DNA of 64,000 nt from CAG-411 sp050875145 (GTDB lineage: Bacteria; Bacillota; Clostridia; Lachnospirales; Lachnospiraceae), in assembly GCA_050875145.1 (NCBI GenBank), contig JBNMLH010000008.1, positions 1 through 64,000 on the forward strand. Reading direction: 5' to 3'. Position 1 is the stretch's first letter, and each line of letters starts with the position of its first letter. Position numbers and translations under genes: made by a program. Positions 9,096-16,631 of the stretch are shown piece by piece. The notes beneath the pieces are model-generated. The model was not told the origin of the DNA. It did not search any database and saw nothing but the letters and a program-made list of their open reading frames with translations.

Positions 9096-10988
9096 ATGCT
9101 TTTATTTCAACCGAATGACATCACGTATATAAATAAAGAAAAGGAAACCGTATTAGATGCTGCAAGAAAGGCAGGAGTGTTAGTGGAAAGTCCTTGTGGT
9201 GGAAATGGAACCTGCGGAAAATGTCGTGTGAAGGTTTTGGTTGGCGAGGTGAATGCGATTACGGAGGAAGAAAAGCATTTCTTTACGGAGCAGGAATTAC
9301 AGGATGGGTGGAGGCTTGCCTGTAAGCTTGTTCCAAAGCATTTTCGCAGTTGCGAGGTGGAAGTGCCAAATGTAAATTTACAAATGGATTCTGAGAAGGA
9401 AGCGCATTTGTTGTATGAAAGTGAATTAAAGAAATATGAGAAAAAGATAAAGGAATGTTTGCAGGAAGAAGAAAAGGACGGGAAAAGAGAAAAGGAAACC
9501 ATGCATGGTGGCAGCAGGGAGAGTGAAGCAGATTGTGTAGAAAAATGTGCAAGCACATTTGGTATTGCAGTAGATATTGGAACGACAAATATGGAGTTTC
9601 TTTTGTGGGAGTTAGAAACCAAACGTTGTGTTGGTCGCAGGATAGCTGAAAATCCTTTGAAAATATATGGTGCAGATGTGGTGGCACGAATGACCTATGC
9701 ATTGAAAGATAAGGAAAATTTCAAAGAGAGTTGTTCGCTGCTTAGAAATACCATTGCAACTTTAATAGAAGAATTGTTGCAAAAATATTTGGAGCAGTAT
9801 TTTTGTGAGAAACGTTGTGAGTTAGAAAGTGGGAATGGAAATACGAGTGAGGGCACGTATCTTTCTGAGCAGAGAGATGAAAATATATTATTGCAAGGCA
9901 TGAAAGAAAGAGTATCTATGGTTGCTGTGGTTGGAAATGCTGCCATGATGCATTTTTTTGCAGAGGTAAATCCTGAAAGTCTTACGAAAGCACCCTATAA
10001 AACAAAGTATAAGGATGGAATAAGTCTTTCAGGAAAGTTGTTTGGACTTTTCAATGCCAATGTGCGATTATTTCCCAATATAGAAGGTTTTGTTGGAGCA
10101 GATACGGTTGGAGTATTGGCTTATTTGAAACAGTGCAAAGAAGAAAAAGAGGGCATGTCAAAGTTGGATGATAAAGCACCAGCTGTCATAGAAACATTAA
10201 AAAACAGCCTTGATATTTCGAAATGGGATCGTATGTTGATAATTGATATTGGAACAAATGGAGAGTTAGTATTACAAAAGGATGGCAGGTTATATGCAGC
10301 TTCTACGGCAGCAGGTCCGGCATTTGAGGGTGCTACGATTTCTTGTGGTATGCGAGGGGAAGTGGGTGCTATCCGTGGGATGCAGGTAAAGGAGGAGATA
10401 AAACTTGATGTGATTGGAGAGGTGGCACCAAGGGGAATCTGTGGATCTGGTTTGATTTCTGTGATTGCAGAACTGGTAGAGTTTGGGATAATAGACGAAA
10501 CTGGATATCTATTAAATAGAAACGAAGCTATAAAACGAGGCTGTCCGAAAGTTCTTGTAGATTGCTTAGAAATAAAGAAAAACGAGACGATTTTTGTAAT
10601 TTCTGATACGGTAACCCTTACGCAACAGGATATTCGTGAGTTACAGTTGGCAAAAGGAGCAATTTCTGCGGGAATTACAATGTTACTTCAGGCTTGTAAA
10701 ATGGATGTCCGGGATTTGCGAGGAATTGTATTGGCGGGCGCATTTGGGACACACTTACAAGTAGAGGCAGCACAACGTATAGGATTATTGCCTGATATGG
10801 ACAAACAAAAGATTGTTCCAATTGGCAATGCTGCTTTATTGGGGGCTGGAGTTGCATTATTTTATTCGGAAGAAAAATGGGAGGCATTAGATACTCTTGC
10901 TCATAAGGTTCAGCATATTTCTTTGGCGGAGATGGAAGGTTTTCAGGAGGTGTATCTGGAGGCTATGAGTTTTGCTAAAGTGGAGTAG
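9096..10988 (+). CDS. Ferredoxin-domain ASKHA protein (DUF4445), corrinoid activator-like
   Basis: 630 residues. The N-terminal 2Fe-2S ferredoxin domain has cysteines C34, C40, C43 and one in RLACKLVP (about 73). A charged Lys/Glu linker (about 105-150) follows, then the DUF4445 ASKHA ATPase core with IAVDIGTTNMEF, IDIGTNGEL, RGICGSGL and VLAGAFGTHL. The family includes RamA-type reductive activators that reduce Co(II) in corrinoid methyltransferases. I start at 9096 because GGGAGG lies 7 bp upstream; the ATG at 9081 overlaps that site. No methyltransferase or corrinoid protein is in the window, so its client is unknown. Confidence 0.9.
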   Translation: MLLFQPNDITYINKEKETVLDAARKAGVLVESPCGGNGTCGKCRVKVLVGEVNAITEEEKHFFTEQELQDGWRLACKLVPKHFRSCEVEVPNVNLQMDSEKEAHLLYESELKKYEKKIKECLQEEEKDGKREKETMHGGSRESEADCVEKCASTFGIAVDIGTTNMEFLLWELETKRCVGRRIAENPLKIYGADVVARMTYALKDKENFKESCSLLRNTIATLIEELLQKYLEQYFCEKRCELESGNGNTSEGTYLSEQRDENILLQGMKERVSMVAVVGNAAMMHFFAEVNPESLTKAPYKTKYKDGISLSGKLFGLFNANVRLFPNIEGFVGADTVGVLAYLKQCKEEKEGMSKLDDKAPAVIETLKNSLDISKWDRMLIIDIGTNGELVLQKDGRLYAASTAAGPAFEGATISCGMRGEVGAIRGMQVKEEIKLDVIGEVAPRGICGSGLISVIAELVEFGIIDETGYLLNRNEAIKRGCPKVLVDCLEIKKNETIFVISDTVTLTQQDIRELQLAKGAISAGITMLLQACKMDVRDLRGIVLAGAFGTHLQVEAAQRIGLLPDMDKQKIVPIGNAALLGAGVALFYSEEKWEALDTLAHKVQHISLAEMEGFQEVYLEAMSFAKVE

Positions 10989-11123
10989 GAATGATAAAAA
11001 GTGCATTAGGTGGTTGGTAGAATAAAAAAAATTAATATGGTATGAAAATATTTTGAAAATTCATAGAATACCTTCTTTTCATACAATAAAGCGACATGAT
11101 TATAATGTAAATATATTTCTTGG

Positions 11124-11152
11124 TTGACAGGTCAATATATATATCGTACAAT
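11124..11152 (+). promoter_or_regulatory. Promoter of the secreted-protein pair
   Basis: TTGACA (11124-11129) and TACAAT (11147-11152) with a 17-bp spacer. The -35 box lies in a small palindrome, TTGAC-ag-GTCAA, which may be a regulator site. Confidence 0.8.
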
Positions 11153-11187
11153 AAAATTGTATCAATAAAAAAGAAAGGAGGGAAAAT

Positions 11188-11805
11188 ATGAGAAAAAAGT
11201 ATAAAATTTTATGTGTGCTGATAATGGCTACAATTATTTTTGATACAGCTATAACAGTTAAAGCAGTAGATTGTTATAAAAACTGGTATGTATATAGTAG
11301 ATGCTCTAAATGTGATGACTCAACATATAGCAGTAGTCAAAGAGATAATTGTTCTGGGAAACATAAGAGACAAAATGGAATAAAATTATGCTCTTCGTGC
11401 TTATCAAATATGTCATCATGTGCAACTTATTATAAACGTGGATTTTCTGACTATAATTGCTTAGCCTATGCATTAGGAAAGAATGAGGTACAGTCTTGGA
11501 CTTGGCCTGCATCATGGGGAGATGGACCAACGTTAACTGTATTTAAGTCTTGGATAAAAGCAAAGGGATACAATTGTACGACGGATATGTTAGAGGTAAA
11601 AGGTAATCAAGTTATATTAGTGTATGTAAATAATGGTAAGGTAGTTCATTTCGCAAGAACAAGAACGTTAGATGGAAATGCAATAGCAGGTGCAAAAACA
11701 ATTTCAAAATGGGGTGCATGTTCCTTGTATACGACTAGCAAGTTGAGTAATCCTTATAAGTCAACTAGTGGATATGGTAGTTTAAAATTATATTGTTATA
11801 AATAA
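11188..11805 (+). CDS. Secreted Cys-rich protein with papain-like (DUF7689-like) domain
   Basis: 205 residues. Signal peptide about 1-27 (hydrophobic ILCVLIMATIIFDTA, likely cleavage after VKA). A Cys-rich segment of about residues 38-76 contains CSKC and CSSC pairs and may bind zinc or form disulfides. The C-terminal domain begins YNCLAYALG (Cys about 92) and has a His in VVHFARTR (about 156). A Cys before a helix and a later His is the arrangement of NlpC/P60- and papain-like folds, and the 'NCLAYALG' start resembles DUF7689. Ribosome site AAAGGAGG. It shares an operon with the next gene. Peptidase or amidase activity is inference. Confidence 0.7.
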   Translation: MRKKYKILCVLIMATIIFDTAITVKAVDCYKNWYVYSRCSKCDDSTYSSSQRDNCSGKHKRQNGIKLCSSCLSNMSSCATYYKRGFSDYNCLAYALGKNEVQSWTWPASWGDGPTLTVFKSWIKAKGYNCTTDMLEVKGNQVILVYVNNGKVVHFARTRTLDGNAIAGAKTISKWGACSLYTTSKLSNPYKSTSGYGSLKLYCYK

Positions 11806-11817
11806 GGAGGAGTGGAT

Positions 11818-12498
11818 ATGAAGAAAAAAGTAAAAATTACATTTGCAACAGTTATATGTGTAGGTGTTGTTGCCACAGGAGCCGTTTTGGGATTTCAAAA
11901 ATTGCATATAGAACCATTAGAGCCTCAAAAATCCTATGCAGCGGTAATTGATGAAAACTTTGAATCAATGGCGAAGTCTTATGATACAAAAACTTTAATG
12001 AGTTCAAGTCCATATGCCTATATTGATAACGAATATTATAAAAATATAATAGATTTGGGTTTTGAGGCAGTACCACTTTTGCAGGAAAAGGGAGAAAGTA
12101 AAGAGTGTTCCAGTTTAAACTCCTATATTTCAGCTTTGGCAATTTTGGAGATAACAGATTGTGATTTTGAAGAATTAACAGGGACTGATTTTGAAACAGC
12201 AGAACAGTTTTACAAGTTATGGGACAAAGAATTATCTGAAATGCCAGAGCAATTAGAAAATATCGTAGAGAATGATGAGATGTCTATAAATCAAAAAAAA
12301 GCAGAACTAAGTAAATATGGAATTTTTGGTGAGGCATTTCTTGCTGAAACACTTGTGAAAAAGAGTGAAAGTTTTTGTGGAGAGAATTGTGATTATAAAT
12401 ACACAGCTAAGGAACAGAAAGTATTATCACCATTAGTACAATCTAGCAAAAAAGAGTTAAATCATGCTGTAGAGTATTTAGAAGAAAGTGTGAAATAA
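11818..12498 (+). CDS. Membrane-anchored partner protein, unknown function
   Basis: 226 residues. A short basic N-terminus and one hydrophobic segment (ITFATVICVGVVATGAVLGF) suggest an anchor or uncleaved signal. The rest is acidic and mostly helical, with two cysteines in CGENC near the C-terminus. I start at ATG 11818, 7 bp after AAGGAGG; an upstream GTG at 11812 is too close to it. It begins 12 bp after the Cys-rich secreted protein and ends before a terminator, so the two form an operon. No family recognised. A partner, inhibitor or immunity role is only a guess. Confidence 0.7.
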   Translation: MKKKVKITFATVICVGVVATGAVLGFQKLHIEPLEPQKSYAAVIDENFESMAKSYDTKTLMSSSPYAYIDNEYYKNIIDLGFEAVPLLQEKGESKECSSLNSYISALAILEITDCDFEELTGTDFETAEQFYKLWDKELSEMPEQLENIVENDEMSINQKKAELSKYGIFGEAFLAETLVKKSESFCGENCDYKYTAKEQKVLSPLVQSSKKELNHAVEYLEESVK

Positions 12499-12516
12499 TA
12501 CAGATAGGCAAATAAA

Positions 12517-12555
12517 TAAAAGCACAAAATGGATGTATCCACTTTGTGCTTTTAC
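12517..12555 (+). terminator. Terminator after the secreted-protein pair
   Basis: AAAAGCACAAA/TTTGTGCTTTT stem, with an inner GGAT/ATCC pair, about 20 bp after the stop codon. Confidence 0.85.
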
Positions 12556-12615
12556 TGTTTTTAGGGAGTTGAAGTGGACTTGTCCACTTTGTTCTGTAAA
12601 AATTGTGCATGAAAT

Positions 12616-12802
12616 GTAACAGTTCAGCCGGGGGCATTCATAAAGTGCCAGAATATACAAATTGGTTAAAAATATCCTTTTGGGCTGGACATTTTCTTCA
12701 TGTCGGGCGTCTGCCCGATAGAAATAATTGTACAAATTGCACTTAGCCTGCTAGCAGTCATATGCAATTAGCACAATCATTTCTGCCCGGCAAAGCTGTT
12801 AC
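12616..12802. repeat. Palindromic repeat, family B, copy 1
   Basis: 187-bp element bounded by GTAACAGTTCAGCC and an imperfect inverse copy ending AGCTGTTAC. Its interior matches the reverse complement of copy 3 (28021-28201) along most of its length. The right 26 bp lie inside cotJC and encode its last residues (FAGQK) and stop codon. Confidence 0.8.
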
Positions 12803-13394
12803 TATCAAATTCAGGATTGAAGTAGTAAAAGTTTTTAGAATCTAACTTCTTTTTTGTCATTTCAATTGCTTCTCCAAAACGCTGAAAATGGACAATTTCT
12901 CTTGCTCTTAGAAATTTTAAAGGCTCTCTGACTTCGGGGTCTTTTATCATTCGGAGCAGATTGTCGTAAGTCGCGCGTGCTTTTTGTTCTGCGGCAAGAT
13001 TTTCATGCAAGTCTGCAAAAACGTCCCCTTTAGATTGAAATTCTATAGAAGTAAAGGGAAGGCTGCTGGCTGCCTGTGGCCAGATACCTTTTGCATGGTC
13101 GATATAATAAGCGTCAAATCCGGCTGTTTTGGCCTCTTCTACGGTCAGATTTTTTGTTAATTGATATACCATAGAACAGATAATTTCTAAGTGAGCCAAT
13201 TCCTCTGTACCAATATCTGTTAAGAGTCCGCCAACTTTTTTGCAAGGCATGGTAAAACGTTGTGAGAGATAGCGCATAGAAGCACTTAATTCTCCATCGG
13301 GACCGCCATATTGACTAATGATTAACTGTGCTGTTTTTGGACAGGTCTTTGTAATTTTTACCGGATATTGTAATCGTTTTTCGTAAACCCACAT
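12777..13394 (-). CDS. cotJC: CotJC spore coat protein (manganese catalase family)
   Basis: 205 residues, full length for CotJC. Metal-binding residues of Mn-catalases are visible: EELAHLEI (about residue 65), an E in LAAEQKARATY (about 140), and REIVHFQRF (about 170). CotJC is a spore coat component made in the mother cell. It follows the fused cotJA-cotJB gene with no gap (stop 13395, start 13394). The C-terminal FAGQK is encoded by repeat family B, so the native C-terminus appears to have been replaced. Confidence 0.95.
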   Translation of the reverse strand: MWVYEKRLQYPVKITKTCPKTAQLIISQYGGPDGELSASMRYLSQRFTMPCKKVGGLLTDIGTEELAHLEIICSMVYQLTKNLTVEEAKTAGFDAYYIDHAKGIWPQAASSLPFTSIEFQSKGDVFADLHENLAAEQKARATYDNLLRMIKDPEVREPLKFLRAREIVHFQRFGEAIEMTKKKLDSKNFYYFNPEFDSNSFAGQK

Positions 13395-13907
13395 TTATAA
13401 ACACGCTCCTTCCCATGGCAATGCACCATCTGTCCAGGAAAAATGATCCTGATTTCCTCTGGCATCTACAATACAATTTGGTGATAATGGATAAAAATCC
13501 ACTTCCATTCGTTGTAACAATTTTTTTCGGTCTGCATTGTATACATTGAAAATGTCAATGGCTTCTTGATCATCCGGGTGCGTATCCAAGTATAAAAGCA
13601 TATCATTTAGGAAAAAACTAATTTCATATAACGCTTTCATAACTTCTTCCCTTTCAAAATGTTGATCGGTAAACAGATAATCATACTTTTTGTTTGCATC
13701 CATGCATTCGCATTTCTCGCAATTACAGGTTGATGCTGTGGAAGAAAGTGGGTCTGTTACAAAAAATGGAAGGTTTAGTTCTGGAAATATAGTGCCTTCC
13801 TTTAATGCCGTATCTGGGAAATATACTTTTGTCCGTTTTTGTATGGGAACGGAAGTAATTGCTAAGGTTTCAGGGGTAGTATCGCAATGTGTAGTTTGCT
13901 TGTCCAT
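13395..13907 (-). CDS. Fused CotJA-CotJB spore coat protein
   Basis: 170 residues. The N-terminal part (about 28-55, FPDTALKEGTIFPELNLPF) is a CotJA core. A Cys-rich linker (CNCEKCEC, about 61-68) joins it to a complete CotJB domain (about 85-170: REEVMKALYEISFFLNDMLL, then YPLSPNCIV and FSWTDGALPWEG). In Bacillus these are separate proteins. The reading frame is open throughout, so this is a real fusion. Start ATG 13907 with GAGAGGAG upstream. The MITE at 13939-14151 sits only about 30 bp upstream. Confidence 0.9.
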   Translation of the reverse strand: MDKQTTHCDTTPETLAITSVPIQKRTKVYFPDTALKEGTIFPELNLPFFVTDPLSSTASTCNCEKCECMDANKKYDYLFTDQHFEREEVMKALYEISFFLNDMLLYLDTHPDDQEAIDIFNVYNADRKKLLQRMEVDFYPLSPNCIVDARGNQDHFSWTDGALPWEGACL

Positions 13908-13938
13908 ATTACATTCTCCTCTCTATTATGTTCTATTG

Positions 13939-14151
13939 TTAGGCATTTGCGAAACTTTCAATGAATTACATTTTATTTGTGCAACCTTACATATCATAAA
14001 CAAGGTGATTCTGACACCGTCGGTATTTAGGCACTGTATTTTGGTGCCTTATGTACCGTTACGAGTGTCGGGCAGCGAGAGCGTGCCTTGTGTTGATATG
14101 TAAGTTTTGTACAAAAATTTATAGAGTAAATTGAGTTTCGCAATCACCTAA
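13939..14151. mobile_element. 213-bp MITE with 10-bp flanking direct repeat
   Basis: Inverted ends TTAGG...TTGCGAAACT and AGTTTCGCAA...CCTAA enclose a long nested hairpin: CTTACATATCA/TGATATGTAAG, GACAC/GTGTC, CGGTA/TACCG and GGCAC/GTGCC. The 10-bp sequence TGTTCTATTG flanks it on both sides (13929-13938 and 14152-14161), as expected for target-site duplication. No coding capacity. It lies between the cotJ ribosome site and whatever promoter drives cotJ. Confidence 0.85.
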
Positions 14152-14287
14152 TGTTCTATTGCTGTATTAGTATGGAAGGAAAGTGAAAAACTATTCGTTA
14201 CAAAAATATTTTTTTAGAAGTATCGTTTTTTACAATACATAGTTTACCGCTTTATGATAAAGTTTAGACAATAAGAACAAAGACAAG

Positions 14288-14322
14288 GGCGTCTGCAAAG
14301 TAAGTTGCAGATGCCTTTTTTT
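14288..14322 (+). terminator. Leader terminator hairpin before the oxidase operon
   Basis: GGCGTCTGCAA/TTGCAGATGCC followed by seven T. No plus-strand gene lies upstream before it (cotJ is on the minus strand), and it ends about 38 bp before the first oxidase gene. This suggests an attenuator. The following TTTATAGGGAAA is nearly identical to the sequence after the hairpin at 17967-18002. Confidence 0.7.
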
Positions 14323-14359
14323 ACTTTATAGGGAAAAGCAAGAAAGCGAGGTTGATCCT

Positions 14360-14686
14360 ATGGAACGAATTGAAAACCATCCTATTCTTGGTGCAACACC
14401 AGAACGTAGGAAAGTAACATTTACATATAATGGGAAACAGTTAGAAGGATATGAAGGCGAGCCGATTGCGACTGCATTAAAGGCAAATGGTGTTATGGCA
14501 CACAGATATACTGCAAAAACGCATGAGCCAAGAGGTGTGTTTTGTGCCATTGGACGTTGTACGGACTGTGTTATGATCGTAAATGACATGCCAAATGTAC
14601 GAACCTGCATTACACCTTTGGAAGAGGGAATGAAGGTACAAACACAGTATGGAGTATCCGCAGAACCGGATAAGGAGGCGATGTAA
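14360..14686 (+). CDS. 2Fe-2S small subunit of a flavin oxidoreductase (HcnA/SoxA N-terminal type)
   Basis: 108 residues. A plant-type ferredoxin-like fold is suggested by YNGKQLEGYEGEPIATALKANG, with clustered cysteines in CAIGRCTDC (about 56-64) and a fourth Cys in VRTC (about 76). Such proteins are electron-transfer subunits of multimeric FAD dehydrogenases (HcnABC, proline, hydroxyproline and opine oxidases). It starts a four-gene set; the next gene begins at the base after its stop codon. Substrate not predictable from this subunit. Confidence 0.88.
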   Translation: MERIENHPILGATPERRKVTFTYNGKQLEGYEGEPIATALKANGVMAHRYTAKTHEPRGVFCAIGRCTDCVMIVNDMPNVRTCITPLEEGMKVQTQYGVSAEPDKEAM

Positions 14687-16285
14687 ATGAAGATCGAACG
14701 TTATGACATGATAGTAATTGGAGCAGGACCTGCAGGTTTGTCAGCCGCAATCGAGGCTGCAAAAAAGGGAATAAAACCAATTGTATTTGATGAAAATGAA
14801 AAACCAGGTGGCCAGTTATTTAAACAAATTCATAAGTTTTTTGGTTCCAAAGAGCATAAGGCAAAGGTAAGAGGTTTTAAGATTGGTGAGGAACTTTTGG
14901 CTGAAGCTAGAGAATATGGTGTAGAAGTTGTATTAAATGCTACGGTTGTTGGGCTTTATCCAGAGAAAGAAATTACGGTAAAAATTGGAAATGAAATTAA
15001 GCACTATAAGGGAGATGCTGTATTAGTAGCAACGGGTGCTTCTGAAAATATGGTAAACTTTAAAGGTTGGACACTTCCTGGAGTAATCGGTGCTGGTGCC
15101 GCACAGACTATGATGAATTTACATCACATAAAACCGGGAAAGCGAGTATTGATGCTTGGTTCTGGAAATGTTGGATTGGTTGTTAGTTTTCAGCTTTTGC
15201 AGGCTGGTTGCGAAGTGGTTGCACTTGCAGACGCAGCTCCAAGAGTAGGCGGTTATGGTGTTCATGCGGCAAAGGTTGCAAGATGTGGCGTACCATTTTA
15301 TTTATCCCATACCATTGTAGAAGCAGAAGGTAAAGATTGTGTAACAGGTGTTGTCATCGGACAGGTAGGACCAGATTGGAAAGTGATTCCGGGAACAGAA
15401 AAGCATTTTGATGTGGATACGATTTGTCTGGCAGTGGGATTATCCCCTATGTCACAGTTGTTAAAACAGGCAGGATGTGAAATGTCGGATACGAAGGGTG
15501 GTTACGTGCCAGTCTGTCAAGAAGATGGTGCAACCAGCGTTTCTGGTATTTTTGCAGCAGGGGATGTTTCCGGAATTGAGGAAGCAAGTTCTGCCATGAT
15601 TGAAGGTCGTATGAGTGGAGCAACCATTTCTTGCTATTTAGGATATATTACAGAAGAGGAAAAGCAGGCGAGAGTAAAAGAGTTGGAGGCACAGCTTGAC
15701 ACACTTCGTCAAGGAATGTTTGCACCAAAGAATCGTGGAAAGTTAGTAGAAAAAACAGAGGAAGGTATTGATGTATCCATGAGCCTTTTGGAAAATGGAT
15801 ATGTTGCAGATACGGAAATCGAAAGATATCCAGGTGTTACCAAGCAGGAAGGTATTCACCCTGTAATTGAATGTACGCAGAATATTCCTTGCAATCCTTG
15901 TCAGGATGCCTGTCCAAAGGGATGTATCTGTATTGGAAAAAATATTACTTCTCTTCCAGTAGTAAGTAAGGAGCATAAATGCATTGGTTGTGGAATGTGT
16001 GTGGCATCTTGTTCCGGTCAGGCAATCTTTTTGGTACAGGAAAATGTAGAGCCTGGATTTGGTGAGGTGACAATGCCTTATGAATTTCTTCCATTGCCAA
16101 AGGTTGGTGAAAAAGGCATTGCTTTGGGACGAGATGGAAAAGAGGTATGTGAGGCAGAGGTGACAAAAGTACGGACAGCACCAGTATTTGATCATACCAA
16201 TCTACTTACCATTAAGGTACCAAATGACATGATTATGAAGGCACGTTTTTACAGAGGCGAGAACGGTCAACAGAGTGCAAAATAG
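14687..16285 (+). CDS. FAD/NAD(P)-binding oxidoreductase subunit with ferredoxin-type Fe-S segment
   Basis: 532 residues. FAD-binding GxGxxG is in VIGAGPAGLSAAIEAAKKG (about 10); the second nucleotide motif is LGSGNVGLVVSFQL (about 157); the distal FAD motif is GIFAAGDVSG (about 285). The C-terminus has Cys clusters CNPCQDACPKGC and CIGCGMCVASC (about 404-446), so it probably carries two 4Fe-4S clusters beyond the HcnB-like core. AAGGAGG precedes the start. It would pass electrons between the DAO-type catalytic subunit and the small Fe-S subunits. Confidence 0.9.
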   Translation: MKIERYDMIVIGAGPAGLSAAIEAAKKGIKPIVFDENEKPGGQLFKQIHKFFGSKEHKAKVRGFKIGEELLAEAREYGVEVVLNATVVGLYPEKEITVKIGNEIKHYKGDAVLVATGASENMVNFKGWTLPGVIGAGAAQTMMNLHHIKPGKRVLMLGSGNVGLVVSFQLLQAGCEVVALADAAPRVGGYGVHAAKVARCGVPFYLSHTIVEAEGKDCVTGVVIGQVGPDWKVIPGTEKHFDVDTICLAVGLSPMSQLLKQAGCEMSDTKGGYVPVCQEDGATSVSGIFAAGDVSGIEEASSAMIEGRMSGATISCYLGYITEEEKQARVKELEAQLDTLRQGMFAPKNRGKLVEKTEEGIDVSMSLLENGYVADTEIERYPGVTKQEGIHPVIECTQNIPCNPCQDACPKGCICIGKNITSLPVVSKEHKCIGCGMCVASCSGQAIFLVQENVEPGFGEVTMPYEFLPLPKVGEKGIALGRDGKEVCEAEVTKVRTAPVFDHTNLLTIKVPNDMIMKARFYRGENGQQSAK

Positions 16286-16298
16286 GAGGTTCTGCTTT

Positions 16299-16631
16299 AT
16301 GATGGATATTCAGGAAAAATTAAAAGAAATTGGTCCTTATGTAGAGGCAGAGGATGATGGAATGCTCGTCTGTCGATGTGAGGAAGTGACAAAAGGTGAA
16401 ATAAGAAAAGCCGTACATGAGGGCATTTTTACAATAGAAGAATTGAGAAGATATTTACGTTCTGGCATGGGATTGTGTCAGGGGCAGACTTGTGGAAAAT
16501 TGGTAAAAGGAATTGTGGCAAGAGAACTTGGGGTAGCACCTTCTGAGGTAGAACCAGCAAGCTCCAGAGCCCCAATGAGACCGATTGAAATGGAAATATT
16601 GGCAGAGGATGGAGGTGTGGCTCATGAGTAA
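16299..16631 (+). CDS. Small BFD-like 2Fe-2S protein
   Basis: 110 residues. The BFD-type [2Fe-2S] pattern is VCRCEEV (C25, C27) and GLCQGQTCG (two Cys spaced by four). In related enzymes this domain is often the tail of the alpha subunit; here it is a separate gene. I start at ATG 16299, 9 bp after AGGAGG; an earlier in-frame ATG at 16275 lies upstream of that site and inside the previous gene. It overlaps the next gene by 8 bp, indicating coupled translation. Confidence 0.88.
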   Translation: MMDIQEKLKEIGPYVEAEDDGMLVCRCEEVTKGEIRKAVHEGIFTIEELRRYLRSGMGLCQGQTCGKLVKGIVARELGVAPSEVEPASSRAPMRPIEMEILAEDGGVAHE

